A stretch of DNA of 64,000 nt, taken from Lingula anatina (lineage: Eukaryota > Brachiopoda > Lingulata > Lingulida > Lingulidae). Position 1 is the first letter of the stretch. Each line of letters begins with the position of its first letter. The position numbers and the translations under genes are program-made. Shown here one piece after another: positions 1 to 25,300 of the stretch. The notes under the pieces were generated by a model, which saw only the letters and a list, made by a program, of their open reading frames with translations, was not told the DNA's origin and did not search any database. The stretch lies in the NCBI RefSeq assembly GCF_001039355.2, contig NW_019775740.1, positions 103,428 to 167,427 on the forward strand. Direction: 5' to 3'.

Positions 1-50
1 TATATTTAAGTAGAACTCATTCTCTTTATTCCCATTTTCAAAGAACCTAC

Positions 51-3017
51 CTTGCATCTGATGTCCTTGTTCACAAGTAAATTTTTATCTTTGTAGTTGA
101 AAATGACATGGACCTTTTTGGTGCCTGGGCCACAGATGTCAGGGCCTAGAAAATAGCATTAGAAAAACATTAATTAAAATGGAAACATCAAATAAAAATC
201 TCCCTCTTTACACATGGTTCCTTATAAAAGTTTTCCATTTATTCAAATTTTAATTTAACAGTTAACAAAAATGATGGTGCTCTATTAATATATGTCACTA
301 TGTCAGGACACTCACCAAACATTATATTATATGGGGAATCGCCATGCATGTCTCCTTGGTCTAGAGTGCTTGGGAACACTTTAACGTAGCCACCTCCACA
401 GTCTATGTTCTGTTCATGTTTTACTGTGAACTGAATGACAAGAGTTTTCCCTTCATTGCTGAATTTGTCGAATGCAGCAGAGAGGCCATAAAAACGGGCA
501 TCTTGGGATGTTTGAATGCCTTAAAAAAAGAAAACAATCAAAACATTATCAAACATAATCCATGCATAAGCAATGCCACTGAAGGATTTTTAACCATAAA
601 TTTTTATAATATGAAATATCATTCTTACCCTTATCTAATTCTGCATCTCCATAAAATTTTCCTGCTGAATGTACGAACTTTCCTTGTTCTGCACCTTTAT
701 GTGTGGACTCTACCCACCGTTTTTCCCAGCCATCTGAAACACACACAAAAAAAAATCTATTAACTTTCAGTAGAACAATGTATTGTTTAATTTAACTGAT
801 AATGCAAAGGCTGGGATTACAAAAAGTCTTGTGACTTTGTGTAAAATCAAGCAAGATTTGGCAAAAAGTTGGGTCAAAAATTATGAGACTAGTGAGAGCA
901 ATGCAGAAAATGAATAAAAGCTGACCAATTATCCACAAATATCATGTGGTCGTTTTCTAGAATTAGTCCTGCACGAAGAACGTATTGTTCCCATTCAACA
1001 CTAGAGGCACCATGACAGCCAGTGCAATAACACCACAACACGGGTGTCTAGAGTTGTTTTAATGGAGAATTTACACAGGGCAAAGAGACAGGGGCGAACC
1101 CAAAAAGCTGTTCAAAGATCGACTGTTTCAAATAAACGGCTTGCACTGGCCACCATTAATCCAAGCAGGTGGCTAATGGAAGATGAACGAGAGAAATGGA
1201 GGACAATATTAACCAATAAGGCATCAGCAAACAGTGCAGTGCAGCAAAATGAAACATACAAAGGGAAGAGGATCATGATGTCCAGACAGCAGATATACAA
1301 GCCTTCAACTGCCCTCAGTGTGTGAGAGCTTATAAATAAATAAACTGGTCTGAATAGACATCAAAGATGATGAAGACAAGACCCAACATGATAGTCCTTC
1401 CCTGAATCATCAAACTGAAGATTAAACCATCATCATAGTACATCATATTGCATTATTTTTTATGGTTTTCTTGTCACTTGTGATATCACACAGCACCATC
1501 AGCCTGGTTTCAGTTCATACATATATTTTCCATTATAAGGGCAAATATTTGTAACATATGGCCAGGAAGATCCCATTTTTACAATACACTCGGGATGAGT
1601 GTGTCAATATTATATCAATTAATGAAATTTTGTAATGTTATCTATTTTGGTTTTAATCATTTCCATGATACAATCTGTTATGCCTTATCTTTGAGAACAA
1701 TGCACATTTCCTGCATTTGTACAAGTTCAACATTATTTCCTTTAGCTTACTGCAGGTAATATTCATAATTATTGCCTCACCTGAGGATTATGTAACATCC
1801 TCTTTGATGTCTATTTACCAAGGAAATCATGTGACTTGCTTATGATTTCAATCAATACAGCATTTTCACTTTTCTTGAGTTTAAACTGCAATCAGCAACA
1901 TGCCTAAGACACCTTTAGATCAAGAGGGGGGGAAAGGGGAGGGGTGGAGGACACATAGCCTTAGCTTTTTAAAAAAGTTAATTACCTACAAACATTATTT
2001 GAAACAGATATGACACTAGTGCAGATACATGCACTGAAAAAAGGCCTGTATCCACCAATTTCAAAATGGAGGGAGGGCTTTTTCTTTTAAAAAAAGTACA
2101 GCATCTTACCCCCCTTTGATGACGCAATGCAACAAATGCCATATAACTTAAGACAAAATTTGATTCCGAGATGGTTTGAACATTTTTTGGCCAAAAGGAC
2201 AGTTCTTTTGAGCTCCCCCCCCCCCTCCCGCCCCCAAACCCAGTGGGATGGGAGGGGAGGAGGGTTGTGAAGGAGCCTGCGAAACCTCAGCTATTATAGG
2301 ATTGAACCTTTCTCATTTCACATGATTTACATATGAATGCATGAAGTTTAGGTGTCAACTGTATGAGCATATATATTTTTATCAAAATAACATGGCCAAA
2401 ATGATATTACAAGAATATTTTGATGAACAACTCAAAAATCTATATCATAACACTCATTACATAAAATTGAAGAATTTCAGCATCCACATTATCTAGAGCT
2501 CTTACATAGCTTGAAATACGGTACCAACATATTTTTCATTAAATTTGGACAATCAAACAGTGTATACTTTTCACCATTTGGTAGTGCTGAAGAATTGAAA
2601 TCGATTATGAATTTCGCCGATTCACATACAATATCGAGCTAGCTATAGCTGCTCTTAATACTAAGTCCTGTATGAACCACTCCCACCGTCTCAATCACCG
2701 CCTGTGTACAATGCATAAGACGTTAAATTTCTTGAAAAGTTGCCATGCAATCTCAAATCAACGCACACATAAATAACAGTTTCTATCGAAGATCAATGTT
2801 ACTTGAACAGAAACAGCCTGATTGCGGTCAACTCGCGTGGCTTACGTTATTGAAACTTGCAAGTTATCCCCAACACAAGGTAAAGTGGATGCACCCCCAC
2901 AGAAGTTATATGCCGATCTCCAGATAATCACTTACCACCAAATCTTTCTTCGAAGTATATTGTAGGCTCTGATAGAGCCGCACAAAATAATGCTGCCAAA
3001 CAGAGGAGGGTCTTCAT
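51..3017 (-). CDS. CALR: Calreticulin, 5' half (exons 1-4; gene continues off the left edge)
   Basis: ER-lumen Ca2+-binding lectin chaperone for glycoproteins. Coding exons on the minus strand, in transcript order: 2936-3017, 629-733, 316-519, 51-145; all junctions are GT-AG and stay in phase. Exon 1 encodes a signal peptide (MKTLLCLAALFCAALS) followed by EPTIYFEERF, the usual mature N-terminus. Exon 2 gives DGWEKRWVEST. Exon 3 carries the lectin-domain stretch FTVKHEQNIDCGGGYVK and the MHGDSPYNIMFG signature. Exon 4 reads PDICGPGTKKVHVIF and ends at NKDIRCK. The conserved cysteines of the lectin domain (IDCGGG, DICGPG) are present. P-domain, acidic C-tail and the ER-retention signal lie outside the window. 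The start at 3017 is the only ATG giving a signal peptide. Intron 1 (734-2935) is large. Family identity is certain; calnexin is excluded by the signal peptide and short N-terminus. Confidence 0.97.
734..2935 (-). other. CALR intron 1, mostly without recognisable content
   Basis: A 2.2-kb intron. It contains G-rich tracts at about 1925-1950 and a C-run followed by a G-rich block at 2215-2264. A 93-codon open frame on the plus strand (1044-1325) has no recognisable domain and no clear splice or promoter context. Nothing else is identifiable. Confidence 0.5.
2215..2264. repeat. C-tract followed by G-rich tract (G4-capable on both strands)
   Basis: A run of about fourteen C with further C blocks (2215-2235) is followed by GGG-AT-GGG-A-GGGG-AGGA-GGG at 2245-2264. 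The right block meets the G3+N1-7 quadruplex rule on the plus strand, and the left block does so on the minus strand. The two blocks could also pair as a hairpin. It lies inside CALR intron 1. Confidence 0.7.
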
Positions 3018-3059
3018 ATTCTTGGAGAAATCGCACGTTTAGTGCCCAAAATCTAAACC

Positions 3060-3165
3060 AACGTGGTCTATAGTAAGAGACACCGGCCCACGTGATTCAA
3101 TCTAGACAGCTGGAGGGAGTTGATTGGTCCACGTGTTGTATCCAATCAAAACTCTACACGCTAGA
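3060..3165 (-). promoter_or_regulatory. CALR promoter with ER-stress response motifs
   Basis: Directly upstream of the CALR start. Seen: ATTGGTCCACG at 3123-3133, an exact match to the ERSE-II consensus (ATTGG-N-CCACG). At 3142-3160, CCAAT, nine bases, then ACACG, one mismatch from ERSE (CCAAT-N9-CCACG). Two CACGTG cores at about 3090 and 3130, and ACGTGG near 3061. Known: ERSE elements bind NF-Y with ATF6/XBP1 and drive ER-chaperone genes, including vertebrate calreticulin. Inference: this CALR is induced by the unfolded-protein response. The transcription start is not determined. Confidence 0.75.
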
Positions 3166-3584
3166 ACTTCGGTAATTTCCGCATGTATGGAGGAGGAAAG
3201 CGATTATTACCGAGTAGCAGTGCATATTGGGAAACGTGACCAACCTAAAATATTTGATTTTCAAAATCTTTTCTAAATTTAGTTATGTTGACTTTGAGAA
3301 ATGTATCTGCTATAGCCATTTAAATAAATTAGTATGGGAATTCACTTTCAGTCCTTGTCTACCGCTTTCGTTTTTCAGTAAGCTAGCTAAGCCAGGGAAG
3401 CTTTAATATTGATAGACGTGTTGCCCCACCCTCCGCTCTCCCGTCCCACACGCTCACGCTAGTGTCAATAGATAGCATATTGTTGAATACAAGGTTCAAG
3501 CTAGCAAGCTTACATATGACATGTATATGATAGTCAAACAGGTTGGGGCGTTTCGCCTCGAGAGTGAAATTTATGTATAGCGCA

Positions 3585-3588
<4 letters not shown>

Positions 3589-3622
<34 letters not shown>
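3589..3622. repeat. Poly-A tract (34 bases)
   Basis: Uninterrupted A homopolymer in the CALR-MAP3K7 spacer. It could be the tail of a retroposed sequence, but no element body is recognisable upstream. Confidence 0.9.
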
Positions 3623-3625
<3 letters not shown>

Positions 3626-3930
3626 GACAATGTCTCAGTCGTGATGTAATACATGTACACCCAAACCCAATAGAGAGGTGCATTTCACAAGCTGAAGTAT
3701 AACAAAAATTGTATGAAACGAAGTTGTCTTCTGTTTTTCAAAACATTAATGTGTATAGAACAAAATCCCACGGCTGTCTCAGTTTTGCATCTACATTTAA
3801 TTTTTACTATGTCTGTAGGCCTACATTATGTAAAGACCCTTAATGGTAACGTATGTTCTGATGTAACGAAACCGATTGTCTGTGTAACAGCAAGTCCGCC
3901 CTTCATTTAGTTATAATGGTTATAGGGTTA

Positions 3931-4106
3931 GCCTGACCTCCGTTGGTCAAAATCTACCCTCTACCAGGGCTACATATTGATTTTTACTAGATATTAACGG
4001 ATATGTCTCTGGTTAAAGAGATGGCTAATCTCTGCTCGCCTCAGCAAATATGTCCACAATAATAACTGCGGCCCTGGAAGAGGGTAGGCAAAATCTAGGG
4101 CGAGGC
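3931..4106. mobile_element. Palindromic MITE, PIF/Harbinger-like (TTA target duplication)
   Basis: A 176-bp element whose ends are imperfect inverted repeats about 40 bp long: the left end starts GCCTGACC and contains AATCTACCCTCTACCAGGGC; the right end contains GCCCTGGAAGAGGGTAG and finishes GCGAGGC. It is flanked on both sides by TTA (3928-3930 and 4107-4109). TTA/TWA duplications are typical of PIF/Harbinger elements. There is no coding capacity. Confidence 0.7.
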
Positions 4107-4450
4107 TTAACTTAACAAATGAATGGGAAGCGGACTCTCTACGATGTCACGTTACAACTTACACCGGTAAAGAGTGTACCGGACCATAAAATTTTAATTT
4201 TTATATCGCGTTTCGATATATTTTGTAGTGATTCAGTCATGGTAAATTATATATGTACAAGTGGGTCATCACATCATCCTGAAATGGTAAACAAAAATTA
4301 CAGCATTAACAAAAAACATTTTCTTTTGTGTTGTTAAACAATTAATGAAAAACATTTTAAAAAATCTAAACAAAATTCAGAAACCGTTTGTTGATTTTCT
4401 ACACACTATATTTGAAGAGAAAATTTAAATATATTCAAAGTAGTAATAAT

Positions 4451-4576
4451 TAAGTAGAACTCGGATCTTTATTCCCATTTTCAAAGAACCTACCTTGCAT
4501 CTGATGTCTTTGTTGACAAGTAAATTTTTATCTTTATAGTTGAAAATGACATGGACCTTTTTGGTGCCTGGGCCAC
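4451..4576 (-). pseudogene. Partial duplicate of CALR exon 4 plus its downstream intron
   Basis: Nearly identical to window positions ~8-133: the same exon 4 segment and following intron, differing at only a few bases. It lies 1.4 kb upstream of the CALR start in the same orientation. The donor side is intact, and the reading frame stays open from GPGTKKVHV to NKDIRCK. The first residues of the exon (PDIC) and the true acceptor are missing; the copy breaks within the GGCCCAGG region. By chance TTTACAG precedes the break on the minus strand. It cannot make a calreticulin by itself. It is either a recent segmental copy or an assembly duplicate. Confidence 0.88.
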
Positions 4577-4831
4577 TGTAAACTGTAACTCAAGAGGATC
4601 TGCGTCATGGGTAATCTACCTGTACGTAACGTATGTTCCCCAGAAAATTGTCAGAAAGTTTCGTCTTGCCCAAGTGTATTTTAAATTCCCTCCTTTCATA
4701 TATTCAGTAACAAGCAAACTAAAGTCGCTCAAAAAATTAACCGTTCTATACATAAGAATATCATGATTTTCCAGGGGCGGATCCAGGATTATTTGTAGGG
4801 GGGTCCTCGGATGCGAAGCCTACCATCCCCC

Positions 4832-4832
<1 letters not shown>

Positions 4833-4880
<48 letters not shown>
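4833..4880. repeat. (AC)24 microsatellite
   Basis: Uninterrupted AC dinucleotide run; a shorter AC run recurs at about 5036-5050 just after the gap. Confidence 0.95.
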
Positions 4881-4883
<3 letters not shown>

Positions 4884-5003
4884 GCGTGGGGTTCGGGGTG
4901 CACTGAATTTAATTTCAAGAGGGGAATAGTGTCAGGGCCGTAGCCTCCGGGGGGGGGGGGCACGAGGGGGGCAGCTGCCCCCCCCCCCGGGCTTTGAGGA
5001 GTC

Positions 5004-5028
5004 NNNNNNNNNNNNNNNNNNNNNNNNN
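5004..5028. other. Assembly gap (25 N)
   Basis: Run of N flanked by C/G homopolymers. The sequence beginning TTGGCGTGGGGTTCGGGGT, with the following CACTGAATTTAA, occurs on both sides (4881-4914 and 5051-5084), so the local structure is unreliable. Confidence 0.98.
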
Positions 5029-6106
5029 CCCCCCCCACACACACACACACTTGGCGTGGGGTTCGGGGTCCACTGAATTTAAGGACCTCGAAAATTTTTA
5101 GTATTTTAGGTGGCGAATGGTGCCATTTGGTAGGGTTCGGGCCCGGGAAATTGGTATTTAAGGGTGAGAACGGTGCTATTTGGTACGGTTTAGAACTATG
5201 ATTCAGCTAGTCAAAAATTTTATTTGGGTGTGATTAAGAGAGTTGATTTTTTTTGAGAAATCGAAGGGGGTCAGGACCCCCTTGACAACCCCCTAAATCC
5301 GCCACTGACTAAATATTTTAAGAACATGCCTGTGACCTAAGTTTGTATGATTTTATTACGTACAATTACGTACACAAATGACGAAGCAAATGAATTTGTC
5401 AGTACAAGTGACATCAATCATAGGGGTCTAATCCTTTTGGAAGATTTAACAGAGCAGAACGAGAAAATCGCCTTGTCTCTCTCTCTTGGGTCAAAGCCAT
5501 TAGGACTGCCCTACTACAGTACTGTACATGTAATTTAGCAGAGTCATGTGAATGTGAAGGTAGGTAAAATGAAATAATTTTGGACCACAGATGCGTGCGA
5601 TACGAGAAAATTTATTTAAGCTTTAAATCTCCCTACGAAACCATTATGTATTTAATTAATGATATGAAATGAAAAGCTGATCAAATAAGTTTTTATTGAT
5701 ATGCAACACGTTGGTATATCTTGGTCAGTTAATTAAGATTCCTGCCCCCCTTTCCCTCGTCTTCATCCTTCACGAAATTAACTATGTGTTAGCACTCCTC
5801 CAGCTCCTGTATACATTCTCTATTAGCACATTTCAGAGACCATAATAAATGGTGCTAACGGATAACTTTTCGTGCTAACCTTAGATTAGAAGGATTTGTT
5901 GAATAAAATTATGTAAAATTATGCAAAAAGTGATAAAATTGATTCAAACAAAGAAAATTGCAAACTTCAGCTTAGTTTTATTTTGTACTTTGAAATGAAA
6001 ACAGTTTTTAAATTCTAGTACTTTAAACTGAGTTGAATGATCTATCAATAAAAGAAGAAAAACATGCATTGCGATAGGTGCACTCAGACTTCAGTGGTCC
6101 ATGTAT

Positions 6107-6118
6107 ACGCATGCGCAG
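6107..6118 (+). promoter_or_regulatory. NRF1-like motif upstream of MAP3K7
   Basis: TACGCATGCGCA matches the NRF1 palindrome (GCGCATGCGC) except at one flank. It lies about 65 bases before the MAP3K7 ATG, as in TATA-less housekeeping promoters. The rest of 5312-6106 shows nothing recognisable. Confidence 0.55.
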
Positions 6119-6180
6119 AAATCTTCCTGTGCAATGTTGTTATCCGAACTTCGTGTGTTGGAATTGTAATTTGATGAATT

Positions 6181-20747
<14,567 letters not shown>

Positions 20748-20896
20748 TACTGTTGGTGCCTAAGATACGGCAATACTACTCCTACTGCAGTTCTTTGGGA
20801 CACAAAGTGAGCACCGATATACCAGTGATGCTGCTTAAATTATATGACAAATGAACCTACTGCAGCAGTGACAGGGCCACAGTGCAGGAAGTGATG

Positions 20897-21014
20897 NNNN
20901 NNNNNNNNNNNNNNNNNNNNNNNNNNNNNNNNNNNNNNNNNNNNNNNNNNNNNNNNNNNNNNNNNNNNNNNNNNNNNNNNNNNNNNNNNNNNNNNNNNNN
21001 NNNNNNNNNNNNNN
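20897..21014. other. Assembly gap (118 N) in the MAP3K7 3' UTR
   Basis: N run followed by a T homopolymer. Flanking sequence on both sides contains partly repeated words (CCTACTGCAG before, CCTACTTCCTGCAG after), so a repeat may have collapsed here. Confidence 0.98.
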
Positions 21015-21192
21015 TTTTTTTTTTTTTTCAATTTTGTACCTACTTCCTGCAGCCAGTGCATGATATTATCACATGCACAACCATACCAAACAGAAAACAA
21101 TACAATGTATTAAATATAACTTAAGCAGTGTGCAACATACATTTAGCCACCAGTGTAACCCTGTAGATGTGCCTCGAAACATTGAAAATTGG

Positions 21193-21198
21193 AATAAA
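21193..21198 (+). terminator. Likely MAP3K7 poly(A) signal
   Basis: AATAAA about 450 bases after the MAP3K7 stop (20745-20747), with no better candidate nearer. The remaining spacer 21200-22150 shows no genes, only AT-rich sequence. Confidence 0.55.
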
Positions 21199-22147
21199 AG
21201 TAATCAAACTCAAACCTAAAAAAGTGATTATTAATTTCAAATTACTTTACTTATCTGATGAGACCAGTAGCAATTTAAGTAGCCATCTTCTTTGGTTTAA
21301 TCATATTTATTTTCTCTACTATTAAATAATCCTACATCTTACATTATAATCTATTAGGATAGTACCACAATATATATTGGTGCATACTTATTTCACAATT
21401 TCCTGGTTAAACTAAGTCATATTTGTAAAAGACAAGTGGCTTTCATGATTTTTTTTACATTGGCAGAAGGGTGTCAAACACAATCAAAAAGAAAAAAAAA
21501 ATAGTTTGAAAAAAGCAGGTTCTGATTTAAATACATGAGCATGTACAATGTATGAAATTCAATGTGAAAAGCTGTATGTATTATTGAATATTGTAGTTAC
21601 AAAAACATTACAAACAGATAATCTAAAACTTGCAACACATTTTTACAGGTTTACCATGCTGTACATTAGAATAAATATAGTGTAACTGATCTGTAGGAGT
21701 TCTTATATTTTTAAAAGGACTGGCTATAATGCAATATTGCATTAACTGACAAACAATTAAGAGTCCCATTTTGGTGACAGTGGCCAGAAAAGCAAACCTA
21801 GCTAGTCTTAATTTTGGTACTTGATTCAGAAAAGGTAGTGGTGTTTGTTTACTGTCTTGAATGTTGTTGTTATTCGTTGTCATAGATTCAAAATTTCAAA
21901 AAAGTAACATTAAGTTATTCATGGTGGCAGTAGTGTTAATGTTATACTCCACTTCTATGGAGTCAGTAGTTGCGGTACAGTAAAACGAAGTGGCTACTTA
22001 AAAACTCATCACACCTCTTATTAGGCTATAAAAACATCAGGATATCAATGCAAGTATGTCAGAAATAAATAGTGTTTTGTTGTCAAAGACATTGCAAGAA
22101 CATATTTCAAAAATGTCACTTACTTGCAAGAACATAAAATATTTTGG

Positions 22148-22345
22148 TCAATGCTTCTCTTGCTCCTGCTGGTTGTTATGCATGTTGTCAAGCTCACTGC
22201 GCTTGCGTTAATGGTATTTTCACGCGTGGCATTGCGAGAAGAAGTTGTTTTCAAGATGGCTGCGCCCATAAATTGAAAATCAGGAAAACCCCGGAGTGTT
22301 TAATGTTTCGTTAGTAATGTGGAGCTGGTTTTAAAAGTAAAAGTA
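22148..22345 (+). promoter_or_regulatory. ALS2 promoter/5' UTR with YY1 motif and three short uORFs
   Basis: CAAGATGGCTGC at 22252-22263 matches the YY1 core often found at the start of TATA-less transcripts. Between it and the ALS2 ATG (22345) lie three minute open frames: 22256-22276 (MAAPIN), 22303-22314 (MFR) and 22317-22334 (MWSWF). Each ends before the main start, and the last ends 10 bases before it. If the transcript begins at or upstream of the YY1 site, alsin translation would need leaky scanning or reinitiation. The transcript start is not known. Confidence 0.55.
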
Positions 22346-25300
22346 TGCACGACCCAACCCAAAGGTGAGTGAATCAAGTTCATTTAAATGTCGTTTGTTT
22401 AAAAAGTGTGTTGTCCCTGATTTTTCTCAAATTCTACCTAATTTTTCATCTTGTTTACACTGTGTAGTACTTTTGAAAGCTTTCGGTGTATCCCCTTGTT
22501 CACGACAGTGTGCAGTGTGAATAAGTTTACACTTCTGTAAATGATTTGCAATAAGAATGCATGATAGTATGACATTGTTGTTACCCAGGCAGTATCGTGG
22601 ACGTGCACAATTGTATGTGACGTTGAATTAAAAAGAATATTTCCTTTCATGTTTATATTCTTCCTGGATCAAAATAGCATTGTGTTGCCTATATAGATAT
22701 ATGGTGTAAGATAGTTAATTTCAGGACAGAAACCTGCAAATGATTTCCCATTGACAACCATACTAAGAAATGCCTGCAAAACTGCATGAACAAAATAATT
22801 AGCTGGATCAAAATACTTTGGTGAAACATGTCCTTCGGGGGCGGATCCAGAGATATTTTCTGACTGTCTTCCAAATTATCTTTGTTGATCCATCTTCCAT
22901 TTTGACCATCTTCCGACAAGAAAAACATTAGATGGCTGACAATGTAAACTTGAAAATCTGACCGTCTGCCAGAAGACCCAGGAGACGGCCTAAATCCGCC
23001 GCTGTCCTATCCCCATTGGATAGCAAACACACTGACATAACTCCCAATGGCACCAATAGAAGTGCTTATTTTCTTACCAGCAGAAGTTGAACACGTGGAC
23101 CCCTCTCGTTTGTAAACAAACCACTGCATCGCTCATAGTCAGTAGCTCAATCTGCCAGAGGTTCCATTCTGCACGACGCCTGTGCTTGGTCCCAATTAAA
23201 AAATGGGTAGTAGTTTACACCCTTGCTTGCTGTGCTGGTTGACACCAAAATTAACCCTAACAACACACAAGAAATGTCAGGAAAAAAATTGGATAAAAAT
23301 CAGTAATTTTTCCCACAGTGCTACATTTGTCTACAACAGTCCATGATTGGTCTGTTTGGTGGTTTCTGCCCCGAATGTAACAAAATGAATGGTTAAGAGT
23401 CAAATAAGATGGTTTAAAATAAGCATATGAAATGTATTCTACCCAAGGCAGTACTCACTGTAAATGTTAAAAAAAAACTTAATTCCTAAGTTTGTGTGAA
23501 AGGAAAACTTTGTAAAGCATATAACACCACCCTGAGTTTCAGAGATAACTTGCCACTAACCTCTTCACTATAGCCTATCTTCATCGTGTCAAGTTACCTC
23601 TGACGAAAATAGTTTGACCTAGTTTATATAAGCCAATCGAATCCATGTTTCAAAATTTTTTCACCAAAGTTTGGTGAAAACGCTGATTGGTTGACCGTCA
23701 ATCGGCAATCCTCGGCTGATTCCGCAAGCTCCATACTAACAACAAAGTTAGTCGAGTGCGGAGACATCCGAGTAGTTCCGAGTGCATAACCGTACACAAA
23801 AAAAGCATGGCGTCTCCTACGAGTGACTACGTAAATTAATGTGTTAAGTTATCTCTTGATTCTTTGCAAAATATGAGTATATCGGAATTGAAACCAGATC
23901 AGTTTGAGGCCCTGCATCATTATCTACTGAGGGATGATGTATTTTGCGTGCTGCCCACAGGTTACGGCAAGTCCCTGATATTCAGCCTTATCTTTGATTG
24001 GTCCGGATTTGAACAAAGCGCGCTTTGACTCGTTCGCGTTCATTGGCTAGATCGTTCAATGAGTCATTGAGTGCGGGCTTTAAATTTGATTGGCGGGCGG
24101 CGGGGGCTATCGAATGTGGTCAGAGGTAACTTGACACGATGAAGATAGGCTATAGTGAAGAGGTTAGTGGCAAGTTATCTCTGAAGCTCAGGGTGATAAC
24201 ACAAGCCTAGACAATGAAGTTTCCTATAGGAATTATAAAATGTGTTTTTTTTTTATTATAATGTAGATATACTTCTTTAAAAGGCTTTATAATTTTTATA
24301 AAGCTACATAGGACCATTTAAATCAAGTTTTGATGCCTTCGCCCTCAAAATTGAAATGAGACATCTTCTATAATTTTGCATCATTTTATGGAATTGTCAG
24401 CAATTAATGAATGAATATTGGTATGGTTTTTCTCAGCCAACTACATCAGTCAATGCAGGTACACTCGACCAGAAAAAGTTTGGAACATTGTTATTTTGTA
24501 TAATTATAAAATAACCATATGGGCTAAGGTAAATATTTTGACCAAATATTGATGGATAATGCACCCATCATTCATTATTTTTTTGAAATTTTGCCAGGAA
24601 AGGAATTTTGTATGAATTGCAGTGACATTTTTGAATGTGGGGTCAAATTTCATTTTCACAAATCATGCAAATGGAATGACAAAGTTTTGAAGTTTGAGCA
24701 AATCTTGAGAAGAAACTTTAAAAACTTTTATACTTACAGTTAAAATTAAGTCTTGAGGTTGCTTGGCATCAGTATTGTGTGAAGATTCCACTGTATATTG
24801 TCAAGACTTGCTCAAACTTTTTCATGGATATGCAAATGCAGTGGTCAACAAAGTTTTTTTTATTATCATCATCATTATTATTGTACTAGTACTGCATTTC
24901 ACATGTCAAGTTGAATTCACCTTCTCATGTCCTTTTGAATTGATATAAGTAACAGTTTCAAGCTTGGAATTTTTAAAGCAGATATCCATAGACTAATAAA
25001 AATAATAACAACAAGAATTCTCTCCCTCCTAAACAAAACATCAAGTATTTACTAGTATGTAGTTGTTTACAGTGCTCAGCCAAAGTCTGCACTGACATGC
25101 AGATTTCTACTTTATACATTTGTTAATATGCAGATTCTACTTATCATTGCATCAAATCTTGGAGTTTAGTTATATACAAAGGTTAAGACAAAGCCATTTT
25201 TGTCTTTGAAATGAAACTTGGCATACGTCAAGGCATTCAGTAGTAATTAATGCTTTTGCATTGTATCATGTGCCAATACAGCCTGGTGTGCATGATGCAG

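Larger units (their letters stand above)
4771..5311. mobile_element. Non-autonomous DNA element with GGCGGATCC-type ends
   Basis: The left end is CAGGGGCGGATCCAGG (from ~4771). The right end CTAAATCCGCCACTG (~5297-5311) is its imperfect inverse. Such CAG-GGCGGAT termini are typical of hAT-like non-autonomous elements. The interior holds an AC microsatellite, G/C homopolymers, an assembly gap and a locally duplicated segment. No clear 8-bp target duplication was seen. Confidence 0.55.

Noticed and set aside
1044-1325. 93-codon plus-strand frame in CALR intron 1
   Set aside because: No recognisable domain, no splice or promoter context; length is compatible with chance in an intron.
4820-5050. 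Cys/Val-repeat frame across the AC run and gap
   Set aside because: Produced by translating the microsatellite and N bases.
24688-24820. Weak inverted pair that might form a microRNA-like hairpin
   Set aside because: Arms are only ~20 bases with a ~90-base loop and no further pairing; not a credible precursor without expression data.
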